Positions 1 through 10,859 are shown, numbered from the stretch's first letter. The stretch: 64,000 nt of DNA from Burkholderiaceae bacterium (GCA_017983955.1 JAGOAJ010000014.1:1-64000); one strand, 5' to 3'. Program-made: numbers and translations. The notes: generated by a model from the sequence alone, not told the origin.

Positions 1-208
1 GCGCCGCGTGTTTGTCGCCACTCTGTGCGCGACACCTTTGCCTGCTCACTAGTTCTGCTACTACCGATCGGTTGCCGAGCCTAGCGTTGCGTGGCAGTTC
101 GGCAGCTTGTATCCGCCACACTTTCTTCTAGGTTTGCCGATACTCTTGGGCGTTTTGCCCCCTGGCCGGTGACCACACCTTAGTAAGCACAGCACAAATA
201 GGCCCATC
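1..208. other. Region upstream of leuA, no gene seen
   Basis: The 208 bases before leuA contain no convincing coding sequence. I looked for a leucine-rich leader peptide followed by an attenuator hairpin, as in enterobacterial leuA leaders, and found none. The leuA promoter presumably lies here, but I cannot place it with confidence. Confidence 0.4.
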
Positions 209-1900
209 ATGCTCTCTACTCCACACGACAAATACCGTCCATTTGTTCCGTTCGACCGCGACTACGCTGAACGCACCTGGCCCAGCAAACGCATCACCGA
301 ACCCCCTATCTGGATGTCCACCGATCTGCGTGACGGGAATCAATCTTTGATTGAACCCATGAGCGTAGAACGCAAAATGCGTTTCTTCCAGCAATTGCTG
401 AAAATCGGTTTCAAAGAAATCGAAGTCGGTTTCCCCTCTGCGTCGCAAACCGACTTCGATTTTGTACGCACGCTGATAGACGGCAAGCACATTCCTGACG
501 ATGTCACCATTATTGTGCTGACACAGTCACGTGAAGACTTGATCAAACGCACGGTCGAAGCCGCAGCTGGCGCCAAACAAGCCATCGTGCATTTGTACAA
601 CGCCTGCGCCCCCGTATTTCGCAAAATTGTCTTTAACATGGACAAGGATCAGATCAAGCAAATTGCCTTGGATGGCACCCGCTTGGTCAAGCAATACATC
701 AGCCAGCATCCAGAAACCACCTGGCGTTATCAGTATTCACCAGAAGTCTTCAGCACCACCGAACCAGAGTTCGCCCTGGACGTCTGCAATGCAGTGACTG
801 CCGTCTGGCAGCCCACGCCCGAATCAAAAATCATTTTCAATCTGCCCGCCACGGTTGAAGCCACCACGCCCAATATGTACGCCGACCAGATCGAATGGAT
901 GCACAACTCGCTGAATCAGCGCGATTGCATCATCTTGAGCGTGCACCCGCACAATGACAGGGGCACAGCTGTTGCCGCCGCCGAACTGGCAGTGATGGCA
1001 GGCGCTGATCGCATCGAAGGCTGCTTGTTCGGGAATGGCGAGCGCACCGGCAACGTAGACTTGGTCACCTTGGCGCTTAATCTGTACACCCAAGGCATAC
1101 ATCCCGGCCTGGATTTCTCTGATATCGACGAAGTGCGTCGTTGTGTCGAGTACTGCAATCAACTGCCTGTACACCCGCGCCACCCCTATGCGGGCGACCT
1201 GGTCTTTACCGCGTTTTCCGGCTCGCACCAGGACGCGATCAAAAAGGGCTTTGCGCGTCAGCAACCCAATACCTTGTGGGAAGTCCCTTATTTGCCTATA
1301 GATCCTGCCGACCTGGGCCGCAGCTACGACGCGGTAATCCGCGTCAACAGCCAATCAGGCAAGGGTGGCGTTTCTTACTTGCTGGAGCAAGAACACGGCC
1401 TGGTCTTACCACGACGCCTGCAAATTGAATTTAGCCGCGCCATACAGCGGGTTACTGACGAAACCGGCGCCGAAGTGGATGCTGCCAAGGTATACGATAT
1501 TTTCAACACCGAATACCTGCAACAGACTCAACCGTGGAAACTGGTGCGTCACCGCATCAGTGGCACGCCCGAAGCAGCCGCTGGCCAACAGTTCACCATA
1601 GACGTCGAGGTCGAAGAAAATGGTGAACGTCGTCAACTGACCGGTCAGGGCGATGGTGCCATTGCGGCTTTTGTGGATGCCCTGGGCCTGTCCATACGCA
1701 TCATGGACTACCACGAGCACGCCATAGGCACGGGCACCGACACCCGCGCAGCTAGTTACGTGGAATTGCGGGTGGGTGATTCACCCACAGGCTTTGGCGT
1801 GGGTATACATGGTGACATTGTTACCGCGTCATTTATCGCCATCCTTAGCGCCGTTAACCGTCATACGGTCAACTCGCCAGCGATAGCCATGGTGGCCTAA
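209..1900 (+). CDS. leuA: 2-isopropylmalate synthase (long form)
   Basis: First committed step of leucine biosynthesis: condenses 2-oxoisovalerate with acetyl-CoA to 2-isopropylmalate in the cytoplasm. The 563-residue protein has the catalytic (beta/alpha)8 barrel first, with the signature [10 protein letters not shown] near residues 37-46 (Arg41, metal ligand Asp42) and the metal-binding HPHND motif at 246-250. The last 130 or so residues form the LeuA allosteric dimer domain, where leucine inhibits enzymes of this family. The length and the N-terminal extension fit the long LeuA class rather than the 520-residue E. coli type. The ATG has only a weak purine stretch upstream. The gene is monocistronic, followed 26 bases later by a strong hairpin. 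Isoleucine ATA codons are frequent for a GC-rich gene (8 of 40 by my count). Confidence 0.95.
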   Translation: MLSTPHDKYRPFVPFDRDYAERTWPSKRITEPPIWMSTDLRDGNQSLIEPMSVERKMRFFQQLLKIGFKEIEVGFPSASQTDFDFVRTLIDGKHIPDDVTIIVLTQSREDLIKRTVEAAAGAKQAIVHLYNACAPVFRKIVFNMDKDQIKQIALDGTRLVKQYISQHPETTWRYQYSPEVFSTTEPEFALDVCNAVTAVWQPTPESKIIFNLPATVEATTPNMYADQIEWMHNSLNQRDCIILSVHPHNDRGTAVAAAELAVMAGADRIEGCLFGNGERTGNVDLVTLALNLYTQGIHPGLDFSDIDEVRRCVEYCNQLPVHPRHPYAGDLVFTAFSGSHQDAIKKGFARQQPNTLWEVPYLPIDPADLGRSYDAVIRVNSQSGKGGVSYLLEQEHGLVLPRRLQIEFSRAIQRVTDETGAEVDAAKVYDIFNTEYLQQTQPWKLVRHRISGTPEAAAGQQFTIDVEVEENGERRQLTGQGDGAIAAFVDALGLSIRIMDYHEHAIGTGTDTRAASYVELRVGDSPTGFGVGIHGDIVTASFIAILSAVNRHTVNSPAIAMVA

Positions 1901-1926
1901 GCCACACGGTAGTCGTAATCTGTATT

Positions 1927-1955
1927 AACAAGGGCGCCTGTATGGCGCCCTTGTT
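1927..1955. terminator. Hairpin terminator between leuA and a convergent gene
   Basis: A perfect 12-base stem (AACAAGGGCGCC / GGCGCCCTTGTT) with a 5-base loop, followed by a short T-rich stretch on the plus strand. It sits 26 bases after the leuA stop and 5 bases from the end of the facing gene, so it probably serves both directions. Confidence 0.85.
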
Positions 1956-1959
1956 GTAT

Positions 1960-2277
1960 TTAAAACCCCACCGATAAGCTGGGCAGATCTACTGTCACCC
2001 TAGGCTTTTCCAGCGCCAAAGCGGACTGTATGGCGAATTCTTGGGCCTGGGCAGCATCTTTGGACAGCGTCGCATAGCCTAATGCACGTGCCACTCCCAG
2101 AATTTTATCCAATAACAAAACCTTGCCGCTGGCCCGCAACGGCTCACAATCTAATTCTGTCCAACTGGCATCAAACCAATCTCGCGCATCGACAGATGCC
2201 TGACCACCAGGCTCGACTTCAACCGTTAACTCTATGGACTGCCTTGAATTAAAAACAATGGTGACATCACTGCGCAT
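1960..2277 (-). CDS. Small conserved-looking protein of unknown function
   Basis: I do not recognise this 105-residue protein. I chose the internal ATG at 2277 over the upstream one at 2328 because GGAG stands at normal spacing before it and the upstream 17 residues look like translated leader. It starts MRSDVTIVFNSRQ, is acidic and moderately hydrophobic, and has no signal peptide, membrane segment or cysteine pair motif. It seems to fold as a beta-rich N-terminal half followed by a helical segment. It lies between leuA and the DUF1840 gene and shares a bidirectional terminator with leuA. Coding potential rests on an open frame with a good ribosome binding site and no competing frame. Confidence 0.6.
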   Translation of the reverse strand: MRSDVTIVFNSRQSIELTVEVEPGGQASVDARDWFDASWTELDCEPLRASGKVLLLDKILGVARALGYATLSKDAAQAQEFAIQSALALEKPRVTVDLPSLSVGF

Positions 2278-2424
2278 AGGGACTCCAACAAACACAGAAA
2301 AACTAAAGAGTAGGCAAACCTGCCCCACTTGAATGTCGGGCAGGCGACATTACCCGCTTACGGACCCAGACTAATAAGCTGAGCCGTAAAAATCAGGCTG
2401 CTGGCAACGCAGAACCATATCCCC

Positions 2425-2769
2425 CTACCAGACAGGCGCTGGTTCCCAGGTGACGTCATCACCGTGTTCCCTAGCCAGCCGCAACATGGCCAGCAAGGGA
2501 AAGGCACGCTGTTTAAAGCCTACCTTACGGGAAATGGGGTGAGTATTGTTTTCGCTGTGCTTATCTTCGTCTTCATAGTCGCTATGGGTATCGACCGCAA
2601 TGGCCCGTTCGATACCGGCGATAGCCGCATCCAACTGCTCGCGGGTGATGACCCCGCGTTCTGGCAAGGCTTCTGTATAAGGTCGGCCAGCCGCCTGCAA
2701 TATGGGCAAGGCATGTTTGGAAAACATCAGAACTTCAGCAGAAAGCTTGGAATGGAATACAACTAGCAT
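2425..2769 (-). CDS. DUF1840 family protein
   Basis: A 114-residue protein matching the DUF1840 pattern as I remember it: MLVVFHSK start, the ADVLMF-like segment (here AEVLMFSKHA), an acidic low-complexity middle (EDEDKHSENN) and a C-terminal FPLLAMLRLA helix ending in a V-x-W motif. DUF1840 is a small cytoplasmic family, common in Burkholderiales, with no assigned function. GAGG stands before the ATG at normal distance. It runs opposite to the Rhs gene, with which it shares a divergent intergenic region of about 100 bases. Confidence 0.8.
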   Translation of the reverse strand: MLVVFHSKLSAEVLMFSKHALPILQAAGRPYTEALPERGVITREQLDAAIAGIERAIAVDTHSDYEDEDKHSENNTHPISRKVGFKQRAFPLLAMLRLAREHGDDVTWEPAPVW

Positions 2770-2866
2770 ATGCGGTTTTCCTCAATGGATACATCCCTAC
2801 ACTACTCTATCTTTATGCTACTGCCAAGCGGCAAGATAACAGGGTCTGCTCACACTAGGAAATCCC

Positions 2867-5800
2867 ATGCGACCCTTCTTTCATCTGCTTGGTGCTATGT
2901 GCCTATTTGCCGCTGCCAACCTATCACAGGCACAGGCCAACTGCGAGCCGTCACAACTGGGCGAACCCTGTTCTGGGGGCGGTCTGGCGGTGCTTGGCCC
3001 AACAGAGCCCGCCGTCAATTTAGGGGTCGGAAACCCTATACACCTGATCACCGGCAACAAATACCAAAAGGAAACTGACCTGCCGGCCAATGCATCAGCA
3101 TTTGGCCTAGAAGTGATACGCCATTACAACTCCCTGGACCCTAAGGTCTCGGTACTAGGGCGTGGCTGGAGGCTAGCTTATGACACCCGTTTGTTCAAGG
3201 CCGGCGGACGCTGGCAAGTGCTGCAAGCCGATGGCAGCCGCATACAATTCCAAGCTGATGGCCAGGCTACCCGCCCAGGCTATGGACGTTTAGACAACAA
3301 GCATCGACACTATCTGTGGCGCTGGCCTAACGGGCAGGTACTGGAGTTCGATCCTTACGGTTATCTAGCCGGCATTGTGTCCACTAAAAACGAACGCTTG
3401 CGCATACTGCGCACATCACAACCGGGCGTACCCCGTCACGCCATTACCAGCGTCATCAATCATCAGGGTGTGCGGCTGGACTTCACCTACCGGCCCCTAG
3501 GTGCCGCCACTGTTCTGGACAGCATACAAACACCTCTGGGACGCTATCGCTATGACTACGATGTAGACGTACGTCTATTGAGCCTGACCCGCCCTGATGG
3601 CATGCAAAAACGCTATCTGTATGAGGCAGACCATCAAGCAGGTAATGCCCACGCACTTACCGGGATAGAGTTGCTATCCGCTGACGGCCTAACCAGGCAT
3701 CGCCTTAACACCTGGTCCTATGACGCCAGCGGTCGTGCCATATCGTCAATACAGGGGCCACCAGACAGCAAGGTCGGCAAAATTAGCCTGGAGTACGTCA
3801 CAACGCCGCACGCTGAACAACGCGGACTGACGAAAGTAATCAACGCCAACCAGCAGACAACTCTATTCACCACCCAAGTGCGCAACGACCGCTATCTGAT
3901 CAGCCAGGTGAGCGGTGCGCCTTGCTCTGGCTGTGCCGCGCCAGACACCTTGGCAAGCTATGACAACCAAGGCCAGCTACAGGAGCTACATGGCGTCAAG
4001 CTACGTCGCGATCCTAAGGGCAAACTGCGCGGCATCAGTGTGACCGGTCAGGGGTGGCCAGATCTGAATATGGAGTATCTGCCTAGCGGACAGCGTAGCG
4101 CCTGGACCTCTACCCTAACTGGGGCCGAGCACATGAGCTATGACACCCAAGGGCGGCCCAACCAGCGCCGTTTTGCCAATGGCGATACCACCACCTACCA
4201 CTATGATGCTCAAGGCCGTCCATCCGTGATAGACGATGCCAACGCCGCCGGCGTATTACAGACCACGCTGGGTTGGCACGGCCGCCTGTTGACCCAGATA
4301 CGCCATCCATACGAATCAGAAACTCGGCACTATGATGCGCAGCAGCGCACGATACGACGCCAGATAGAGCGACCTGGCCACGGGTCCTCGACACCGCTAC
4401 GCTATGCGGAATCGTTTGAATATGATGCCCAGCACCGTCTAAGCTTGCACCATCTACCCGAAGGCGGCGCCCTGTCATATACCTGGGACGACGCAGGGCC
4501 GCTGGCCGCCATACGCTGGCATGACGTCCATGGCGATATCCACACCGTGATAGACACAGTGTCCGGTCAAGCTGGCTATCGCTATGACAATGGTCTGCAT
4601 CTACGCACTGTCTTGAATCAGCAACAACAAGCCAGCCGCCTGCTGCTGACTCAGGACCAGACGCTGATCTGGTCCCAGAAACAGCATTACGATAAGCAGG
4701 GCCGCTTGCAACAAGAAGAGCACCTGTTTGCTGACGCCCAGCCAGACCTGTGGCGCTATGCCTATAACCCTGGCGGGCAGATGACAGGTGCAACACAGCT
4801 AAGGGCCAACACACCGCCAAGCAACGCAAACAAAAACGCAGGCACACACTGGTATGCCTGGCACGCAGATGGTTCATCCGCAGCCATCAAACACCAAAAT
4901 GCCACCGTCATCCCATCCATACAACGCGACGCGTCGGGTCTGCCGCTGACCATGGACGGCAAACAACTGGACTATGGTCCGAACCGACGATTGACCGAAG
5001 TGCGGCAACAGGGCCTAAGCTTAGTGCGCTACAGGCATAACGCCTTTGGCTACCAAATACACAAACGTGGCCAGCATGTGGACACGCACTATCTGTACCT
5101 TGACAACAAACTAGTGGCCCAGGCCGAAAACGGCAGCACTATTACCCGACGCTATATTTATGCCCATCATATATTGGTGGGTTTTATCGACTACCAGACC
5201 GTAGCTAGTCAACCAACTGACACGGCCCATGTGACCGCCCTGCTCTATGCCGTGCACAGCGATCTGACGGGCGCACCCCGCCTGGTTACTGACGTTAATG
5301 GAAAAATCCGCTGGCGGGCCCATTACCTGCCCACAGGACTCGCCGTTGACATCAGCGGCGACCTGACTCTGGACCTGCGCTTGCCCGGCCAGGTCTACGA
5401 CGCACTGACCGGCTGGCACGACAACTTACTGCGTACCTATTTGCCGCATAGTGGGCAGTATTTAGAACCTGATCCCTTGGGACCGGTCCCAGGCCAACAA
5501 GCGCTAGGTTATGCGGCCCAGCAACCACGGCGTCATATTGACCCGATGGGCCTGTTGTTATTTGCCTTTGATGGCACCCGCAACGACCCGGCAACCCTAA
5601 GCAATATCTGGAAAATGAGCCAGTACTATCAAGATGGCGCCGTCTATTATCACTCTGGGCCAGGCAACCCCATGTATATAGACTGGGACGCGATTACCGC
5701 AGACCAGGCCTCGAAAATCATAGACACGCAGTGGCAGTCACTGCTCAATGAGCTGGACGGCAACCCCCTGAACGATAGTATTCCTATTGACATTATTGGC

Positions 5801-6547
5801 TACTCTCGTGGGGCGGCACTAGCCAGGCACTTTGGTAATCTAATCAACCAACATGTCAATGACGGGCTCTTTACATACAACGACACCCAGCGTGGCTTGA
5901 TCACCGCTTGTGTAGACATGCGCTTCATGGGCCTTTTCGATACCGTCGCCCAGATGGGGCTGGCAGGCACTCAGAATCATCAGTATGACCTAAGCATTGC
6001 CGCTGCCTGGGGTTGGGTAGCCCACGCGGTAGCACTGAACGAAAGACGGGTGCTATATCCCCTGACGGTGGCCGCAGACACAGGCGGGGGCAACATTATA
6101 GAAGCCCCATTTATTGGCGCCCATGCCGACATAGGCGGCGGTATGGCCTTAAGCGAGGCCAGGCCCAGCGATCAACGTGGCGACCTGGCTGATGTCGCGC
6201 TAAACTGGATGCTATGGCAGGCACGAGCCGCATCGTTACGCTTTGGGGATGTCGCCCTTAACGATCGCATCATCACCAACCCCACACTGCATGATGAGCG
6301 CGCACCCCTGTTGCGTTCGGTTCAGGATGGCGACCGTAGTGTAGACTCCTCGGCAGGCGTCTTGCTGCATCATTATCAAGACGACCATGCGACATTAGGC
6401 CGCGATACGCGCGCCAGCGCCGAAGCCGCCATTATTCGGAATGACAATTGGCGGCGACAACCCGGCACCGAAGTCGGCATGGTCGACATGAGCGGTTATG
6501 CGCGCTGGCTACACGATGAACTGGGCTGGCAAGCGCTGCCTGTCTGA
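2867..6547 (+). CDS. Exported Rhs/YD-repeat protein with a DUF2235 lipase-like C-terminus
   Basis: A 1226-residue polymorphic-toxin-like protein. Residues 1-24 form a Sec signal peptide (hydrophobic core, then SQAQA). Next comes a DUF6531-type entry segment ([19 protein letters not shown]) and a long YD/Rhs repeat region with recurrent YDxxGR and LxxYxYD units to about residue 870. The Rhs core ends with YLEPDPLG and HIDPMG. From about residue 895 the sequence changes to a DUF2235 (Tle1-like) alpha/beta hydrolase: FAFDGTRND, the nucleophile elbow GYSRG with Ser980, and GAHADIGGG with His1086 and Asp1088. These fit a Ser-Asp-His phospholipase. Such Rhs shells normally enclose a toxin released by cleavage at the core boundary. 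No VgrG, PAAR, adaptor or immunity gene lies beside it; argS starts 38 bases after its stop. AGGA precedes the ATG. Confidence 0.85.
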   Translation: MRPFFHLLGAMCLFAAANLSQAQANCEPSQLGEPCSGGGLAVLGPTEPAVNLGVGNPIHLITGNKYQKETDLPANASAFGLEVIRHYNSLDPKVSVLGRGWRLAYDTRLFKAGGRWQVLQADGSRIQFQADGQATRPGYGRLDNKHRHYLWRWPNGQVLEFDPYGYLAGIVSTKNERLRILRTSQPGVPRHAITSVINHQGVRLDFTYRPLGAATVLDSIQTPLGRYRYDYDVDVRLLSLTRPDGMQKRYLYEADHQAGNAHALTGIELLSADGLTRHRLNTWSYDASGRAISSIQGPPDSKVGKISLEYVTTPHAEQRGLTKVINANQQTTLFTTQVRNDRYLISQVSGAPCSGCAAPDTLASYDNQGQLQELHGVKLRRDPKGKLRGISVTGQGWPDLNMEYLPSGQRSAWTSTLTGAEHMSYDTQGRPNQRRFANGDTTTYHYDAQGRPSVIDDANAAGVLQTTLGWHGRLLTQIRHPYESETRHYDAQQRTIRRQIERPGHGSSTPLRYAESFEYDAQHRLSLHHLPEGGALSYTWDDAGPLAAIRWHDVHGDIHTVIDTVSGQAGYRYDNGLHLRTVLNQQQQASRLLLTQDQTLIWSQKQHYDKQGRLQQEEHLFADAQPDLWRYAYNPGGQMTGATQLRANTPPSNANKNAGTHWYAWHADGSSAAIKHQNATVIPSIQRDASGLPLTMDGKQLDYGPNRRLTEVRQQGLSLVRYRHNAFGYQIHKRGQHVDTHYLYLDNKLVAQAENGSTITRRYIYAHHILVGFIDYQTVASQPTDTAHVTALLYAVHSDLTGAPRLVTDVNGKIRWRAHYLPTGLAVDISGDLTLDLRLPGQVYDALTGWHDNLLRTYLPHSGQYLEPDPLGPVPGQQALGYAAQQPRRHIDPMGLLLFAFDGTRNDPATLSNIWKMSQYYQDGAVYYHSGPGNPMYIDWDAITADQASKIIDTQWQSLLNELDGNPLNDSIPIDIIGYSRGAALARHFGNLINQHVNDGLFTYNDTQRGLITACVDMRFMGLFDTVAQMGLAGTQNHQYDLSIAAAWGWVAHAVALNERRVLYPLTVAADTGGGNIIEAPFIGAHADIGGGMALSEARPSDQRGDLADVALNWMLWQARAASLRFGDVALNDRIITNPTLHDERAPLLRSVQDGDRSVDSSAGVLLHHYQDDHATLGRDTRASAEAAIIRNDNWRRQPGTEVGMVDMSGYARWLHDELGWQALPV

Positions 6548-6585
6548 TATCATTTACTCTTTGTCTTTCTTTACTGAATTTTCCT

Positions 6586-8271
6586 ATGCTTGCAGGGCAA
6601 CAACAACAGCTCATTTCACTCCTACAGTCGGCCGTGCGCACGGTAGCGCCCCAGGCCGATGTCACCATCGCCCTAGAGCGCCCCAAAGTGGCGGCTCATG
6701 GCGACGTGGCATGCAATATCGCCATGCAGTTGGCCAAACCGGCACGACGCAATCCACGCGAACTTGCCCAGGATATCGTTGACGCCCTTCTGGCCCAGGC
6801 TGATACGCAAAGCCTGATCGCCTCGGCCGAAATCGCCGGGCCAGGCTTTATCAATTTCCGCCTGACGGCCCAGGCGCGCCAGGCCGTACTGGATCTGATC
6901 GCCCAACAGGGCACACAGTTCGGCCGCCAAGCCGATCGCAATGAAAAAGTCATGGTCGAATTCGTGTCGGCCAACCCCACCGGCCCACTGCACGTTGGTC
7001 ATGCCCGCCAGGCAGCGCTGGGCGACTCCCTATGCCGCCTGTTCAGTTCACAAGGCTATGCCGTCACCCGCGAGTTCTACTACAACGACGCCGGCAATCA
7101 AATCGACAACCTGGCCATCAGTGTGCAGGCCAGAGCCCAAGGCATAGCTCCCGATGACGACAGCTTTCCTGCCGATGGCTACAAGGGCGATTACATCCTG
7201 GATATTGCCCGCGACTTTATGGCCGGGGCCACAGTGCAAGGCGCCGACGGCCAACAAACCACGGCCAGCACCAATATAGACAGCCTGGACGATATCCGAC
7301 TGTTTGCCGTTGCCTACCTACGCCGCGAACAGGATCTGGACCTGCAGGCATTTGGTCTGAAGTTCGACAACTACTATCTGGAAAGCTCGCTATACACCAG
7401 CGGCCGGGTTGAAAAAACCGTACAGGCCTTGACCGCGTCCGGCCACACCTACGAAAGCGAAGGCGCCCTGTGGCTGCGCACCACGGAACTGGGTACAGGC
7501 GACGACAAAGACCGCGTCATGCGCAAATCCGAAGGCGGTTACACCTATTTCGTACCGGATGTGGCCTACCACGTCACCAAATGGGAACGGGGCTTTCACC
7601 ACGCCATCAATATCCAGGGCAGCGATCACCACGGCACTATTGCCCGCGTGCGCGCCGGTCTGCAGGCACTGAACCTGGGGATACCCGCCACCTTCCCGTC
7701 CTACATCTTGCATAAAATGGTTAAGGTAATGCGCGACGGCACTGAGGTGAAAATCTCCAAGCGTGCAGGCAGCTATGTCACCATGCGCGACCTAATAGAC
7801 TGGGTGGGGCAAGACGCGGTGCGCTACTTCCTAAGCCAGCGCCGTGCCGATTCGGAATTTGTCTTCGACATCGACCTGGCTCTGTCCAAAAGCGAAGAAA
7901 ACCCTGTGTACTACATACAGTATGCCCACGCGCGCATTAGCTCGATACTGCAACAGTCCACCGACTTGATGGACCAGGCCCGACAGGCGCCCACTCACAA
8001 ATTGCTGGCGCCTACCGAATTTGCCCTGATGCAGCGCCTGGCCGAGTACCCTAACACCCTGACCCTGGCCGCCACGGAGCTGGCTCCCCACCACCTGGCG
8101 TTCTGGCTACGCGACTGTGCCGCCGACTTCCACGCCTGGTATAACGCCGAGCGCGTGCTGGTGGATGACACAGAACTGAAGCTGGCCAGACTGCGCCTGG
8201 CCCATGCCACGCGCCAAATCATCGCCAACGGCCTTGAATTACTGGGGGTCTCTGCCCCCGAACGGATGTAA
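6586..8271 (+). CDS. argS: Arginyl-tRNA synthetase
   Basis: Class I aminoacyl-tRNA synthetase charging tRNA-Arg with arginine in the cytoplasm. The 561-residue length is usual for bacterial ArgS. Visible parts: the N-terminal additional domain (residues 1-110); the catalytic core with the HIGH-type motif HVGH at 136-139 inside [15 protein letters not shown]; the KMSKS-like loop as KISKR at 389-393, followed by [10 protein letters not shown]; and a helical anticodon-binding domain ending in the family C-terminus ERM. Only a weak Shine-Dalgarno is visible, but the start gives the correct N-terminus. The stop is 7 bases from the next gene, so the two are probably co-transcribed. Confidence 0.97.
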   Translation: MLAGQQQQLISLLQSAVRTVAPQADVTIALERPKVAAHGDVACNIAMQLAKPARRNPRELAQDIVDALLAQADTQSLIASAEIAGPGFINFRLTAQARQAVLDLIAQQGTQFGRQADRNEKVMVEFVSANPTGPLHVGHARQAALGDSLCRLFSSQGYAVTREFYYNDAGNQIDNLAISVQARAQGIAPDDDSFPADGYKGDYILDIARDFMAGATVQGADGQQTTASTNIDSLDDIRLFAVAYLRREQDLDLQAFGLKFDNYYLESSLYTSGRVEKTVQALTASGHTYESEGALWLRTTELGTGDDKDRVMRKSEGGYTYFVPDVAYHVTKWERGFHHAINIQGSDHHGTIARVRAGLQALNLGIPATFPSYILHKMVKVMRDGTEVKISKRAGSYVTMRDLIDWVGQDAVRYFLSQRRADSEFVFDIDLALSKSEENPVYYIQYAHARISSILQQSTDLMDQARQAPTHKLLAPTEFALMQRLAEYPNTLTLAATELAPHHLAFWLRDCAADFHAWYNAERVLVDDTELKLARLRLAHATRQIIANGLELLGVSAPERM

Positions 8272-8278
8272 GCTTTTT

Positions 8279-8956
8279 ATGGCACGTACTCGACGCAAAT
8301 CGTCAAAGTCCAAATCAGGCGGCAGCACGCTATTCGGCATACTGGTAGGCCTGATTCTAGGGCTGGCTGCGGCCGTTGCGGTGGCGCTGTTTGTCACCCA
8401 GGTTCCTATGCCTTTCATGGACAAAGCCAGCCGCGATCCGGCCAAGGTGCTACTGCCCGACGTGCGTGACGCCCCTGACCCAAATATCGGTCTATACGGC
8501 ACGCCCGCGCCTGGCACCACAGCCCCCACCGGCCCAGTGCCTTTTGGCGGCGGCCCGAACGACGGCACGCTCAAGCCGCTATCCGACGATATCGGCAACT
8601 TGATCGCCAGTCTGAATACGCCCAAGCCCCCTGCTGCACCGACTAAGCCTGCTGCCCCAGTAGCAGCGCCAACGGCCACTATGCCCGTGCCTGGCACAGA
8701 AGCACCTAAGCCAACAGCAGTAGACCAAGCCAGTTGGTACTTGCAGGCAGGTGCTTTTCGGTCCGAGAATGATGCCGAAGCCACTAAAGCCCGTATTTTG
8801 CTAATGGGCCTACCCGTCCAAGTACAAAATGCCCAGGTCAACGGATCGTCGTTATTTCGCGTACGTGTCGGCCCATTCAAAGGGGCCGATGACATGAATC
8901 GCTCTAGGGTGCTGCTTAGCGATGAAAAAATTGAATCTTCCGTAGTCCGCCAATAA
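8279..8956 (+). CDS. SPOR-domain cell-division/peptidoglycan-binding membrane protein
   Basis: A 225-residue single-pass inner-membrane protein. It has a basic N-terminus (ARTRRKSSKSK), one transmembrane helix at about residues 19-40, a long proline/alanine/threonine-rich periplasmic linker and a C-terminal SPOR domain (about 150-225) starting SWYLQAGAFRSENDAEATKARL-like and containing FRVRVGPFKG. SPOR domains bind denuded septal glycan, so a division-site location is likely. The frame is open further upstream inside argS, but the ATG at 8279, 7 bases after the argS stop, gives the standard family N-terminus. FtsN is the best-known relative; in Burkholderiales this argS-linked gene sits directly before dsbA, as here. 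Confidence 0.85.
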   Translation: MARTRRKSSKSKSGGSTLFGILVGLILGLAAAVAVALFVTQVPMPFMDKASRDPAKVLLPDVRDAPDPNIGLYGTPAPGTTAPTGPVPFGGGPNDGTLKPLSDDIGNLIASLNTPKPPAAPTKPAAPVAAPTATMPVPGTEAPKPTAVDQASWYLQAGAFRSENDAEATKARILLMGLPVQVQNAQVNGSSLFRVRVGPFKGADDMNRSRVLLSDEKIESSVVRQ

Positions 8957-9025
8957 ATGCCTGATGGCTGAACTTACGGTGCCTTATCCAGTCTTATTGA
9001 TTTTAATCTGCCAGGAAATTCTGTT

Positions 9026-9658
9026 ATGTCCCTGAAAAACTTCTTTGTACGCAGCCTTGCCATTTGTGCCCTAAGTGCGACCGCGCTACTTGCCCCTGTC
9101 GCTCAGGCGCAAACAGCTGCCCAGCCTTACATCACTCTGGAAAAGGTTCAGCCCTCGGACACCGCCGGCAAAATAGAAGTGCTAGAGTTTTTCGCCTACA
9201 CCTGCTCGCATTGCAATACCATGGAGCCCATGGTGGAAAGCTGGGCTAAAACCCTGCCGGAAAATGTAGTGTTGCAGCGCGTACCCGTGGCATTTAACGC
9301 CAGCATGGCTGATCTGCAAAAGCTGTATTACTCGCTGGAAAGCATGGGCCGTCTTGACCTGCACCCTGCCGTGTTTGCCGCCATCCACGACAAACGCGAA
9401 AAAATCTACACCGCACCAGCCATTTTTGACTGGATAGCCCAGCAAGGCGTTGATCGCAAGGCGTTTGAAGATGTCTTCAACTCCTTTGGCATACAGTCCA
9501 AAGTCACACGCGCCAACACCCTGGCTCAGGCCTATCAAATTGAAGGCACGCCCAGCATCGCTGTGGGTGGGAAATACGTCACATCACCCAGCATGACCAA
9601 CAGCTACGAAGGCACCATCACCCAGGCCCAGAAGCTAGTGGACATGTTGACCAAGTAA
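9026..9658 (+). CDS. dsbA: Periplasmic thiol:disulfide interchange protein DsbA
   Basis: Introduces disulfides into exported proteins and is re-oxidised by DsbB. The 210-residue precursor has a clear signal peptide (about residues 1-28, ending VAQAQT), then a thioredoxin fold with the redox motif C60-S-H-C63 in FFAYTCSHCNTMEP. The helical insert follows, then the cis-proline loop EGTPSIAVGGKYV. The Ser-His dipeptide is a common variant in betaproteobacterial DsbA; the E. coli enzyme has Pro-His. AGGA stands upstream of the ATG. The gene converges on metC, with only 4 bases between the two stops. Confidence 0.95.
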   Translation: MSLKNFFVRSLAICALSATALLAPVAQAQTAAQPYITLEKVQPSDTAGKIEVLEFFAYTCSHCNTMEPMVESWAKTLPENVVLQRVPVAFNASMADLQKLYYSLESMGRLDLHPAVFAAIHDKREKIYTAPAIFDWIAQQGVDRKAFEDVFNSFGIQSKVTRANTLAQAYQIEGTPSIAVGGKYVTSPSMTNSYEGTITQAQKLVDMLTK

Positions 9659-9662
9659 ACGC

Positions 9663-10859
9663 TTAAACGCGGCAGGCCTCCAAGGCCTGTGTGATATCGG
9701 CGATCAAGTCGGCGGGCGACTCCAGACCTATGTGCAAACGCACGACGGCGTGGTCGCCACCCTGCCAGTAGCCATGGGGTTGCAATGCGGCGTGGTCCAC
9801 CAACTGAACCAGGCTTTCAAAGCCACCCCACGAAAAACCTATGCTAAATAGCTGCAAGGCGTCCACAAAGCGCCGTGCGGCGGCGGGGTTTAGCGCCAAT
9901 TCAACCGCCAGCATCCCATTCGAACCCGTGCAATCGCGCTGCCACAAGGCGTAACCCTCGTCATCTGGCCAGGCGGGGTGATAAATACGCGCAACTTCGC
10001 TGCGTGTCGCTAGAAACTGACAGACCTGCAAAGCATTTTCAGCGCTTTGTTTCATGCGTATAGGCAAGGTCCTGACCCCGCGCAAGGCCAGCCAGGCGTC
10101 ATCAGCACTGATGGAATACCCCATGGCGTAATGCGTTTGATGCATGCGCGCTATCAGGTCAGCATCATTAACCATGACAGCGCCCAGCATCAGATCGGAA
10201 TGACCGGCCACGTATTTCGTGCCTGCCACGACAGAAATATCGGCGCCCAAATCTAGCGGTCGGTAGATATAACCGGAACCCCAGGTATTGTCGGTAGCCA
10301 ACAATAAATTATGCTGCTTGGCGAAAGCCGCCAACGCCGGAATATCCAGCATTTCAAACAATAACGAGCCGGGCGACTCCACATACAGCACCCGGGTATT
10401 TTCTTGGACATGGCGAGCCATGTCCTGGACCTGGGCGCGGCAATACGTTACTTGTATATCCAACCGCCTTAACAAGGACTTGTCCAGAGTGCGTACCGGC
10501 CCGTAAGCGCAATCGGCCACCAGTACATGATCGCCGGTATTCAGGGTAGCCAATAGCGCCAATGTAATCGCTGCCATCCCCGAAGACGCCAGGAAAGCTC
10601 GTTGCGCGCCCTCAAGATCGCAAAAAACCTGCTCTAGCGCCTGATGGGTGTCCATGCCGCCACGGCCATAAACGACCGCACGCTCGCCTTTGGCCCTGGT
10701 CGCCAAGGCCTGGTCCAAGGCATCCAGATCCCGAAAACGCACCGTGCTGGTACGCATGGAGGGCAAAGCGACTGGCGCGGCGCCAGTGTCTGGATCAAAA
10801 TTGGCCAAGCCAGTATGTTGTAGACGAGTATCCAGATTGTTAGCGGTAGAGTCGGGCAT
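9663..10859 (-). CDS. metC: Cystathionine beta-lyase
   Basis: PLP enzyme of the Cys/Met-metabolism family that cleaves cystathionine to homocysteine, pyruvate and ammonia. At 398 residues it matches MetC length. Features seen: VVYGRGGMDTHQALEQ in the N-terminal active-site region, ASSGMAAI for the phosphate-binding turn, TDNTWGSGYIYRPLDLGADI with the cofactor-contacting Asp, and VAGTKYVAGHSD with the Schiff-base Lys205. GTKYVAGHSD and WGGFESL near the C-terminus favour beta-lyase over cystathionine gamma-synthase. AGGA precedes the ATG. No obvious operon partner. Confidence 0.9.
   Translation of the reverse strand: MPDSTANNLDTRLQHTGLANFDPDTGAAPVALPSMRTSTVRFRDLDALDQALATRAKGERAVVYGRGGMDTHQALEQVFCDLEGAQRAFLASSGMAAITLALLATLNTGDHVLVADCAYGPVRTLDKSLLRRLDIQVTYCRAQVQDMARHVQENTRVLYVESPGSLLFEMLDIPALAAFAKQHNLLLATDNTWGSGYIYRPLDLGADISVVAGTKYVAGHSDLMLGAVMVNDADLIARMHQTHYAMGYSISADDAWLALRGVRTLPIRMKQSAENALQVCQFLATRSEVARIYHPAWPDDEGYALWQRDCTGSNGMLAVELALNPAAARRFVDALQLFSIGFSWGGFESLVQLVDHAALQPHGYWQGGDHAVVRLHIGLESPADLIADITQALEACRV
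9673..9689. terminator. Possible terminator hairpin at the dsbA/metC convergence
   Basis: CAGGCCT-CCA-AGGCCTG, a perfect 7-base stem with a 3-base loop, lies just past the dsbA stop and inside the last codons of metC. There is no T tract, so its role is uncertain. Confidence 0.3.

Noticed and set aside
1-208. Leucine attenuator upstream of leuA
   Set aside because: No short leucine-rich leader frame and no terminator-like hairpin with a T tract were found.
824-1354. Long open frame antisense to leuA
   Set aside because: It lies wholly inside leuA on the other strand, in a GC-rich gene where such shadow frames are common; no ribosome binding site or recognisable protein.
4110-4877. 255-codon frame antisense to the Rhs gene
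   Set aside because: Composition reflects the complement of YD repeats; low-complexity Arg/Ser-rich product, no family resemblance.
6498-6782. Possible immunity gene straddling the Rhs/argS junction
   Set aside because: The frame overlaps the start of argS out of frame, the product has no fold-like pattern, and it has no ribosome binding site.
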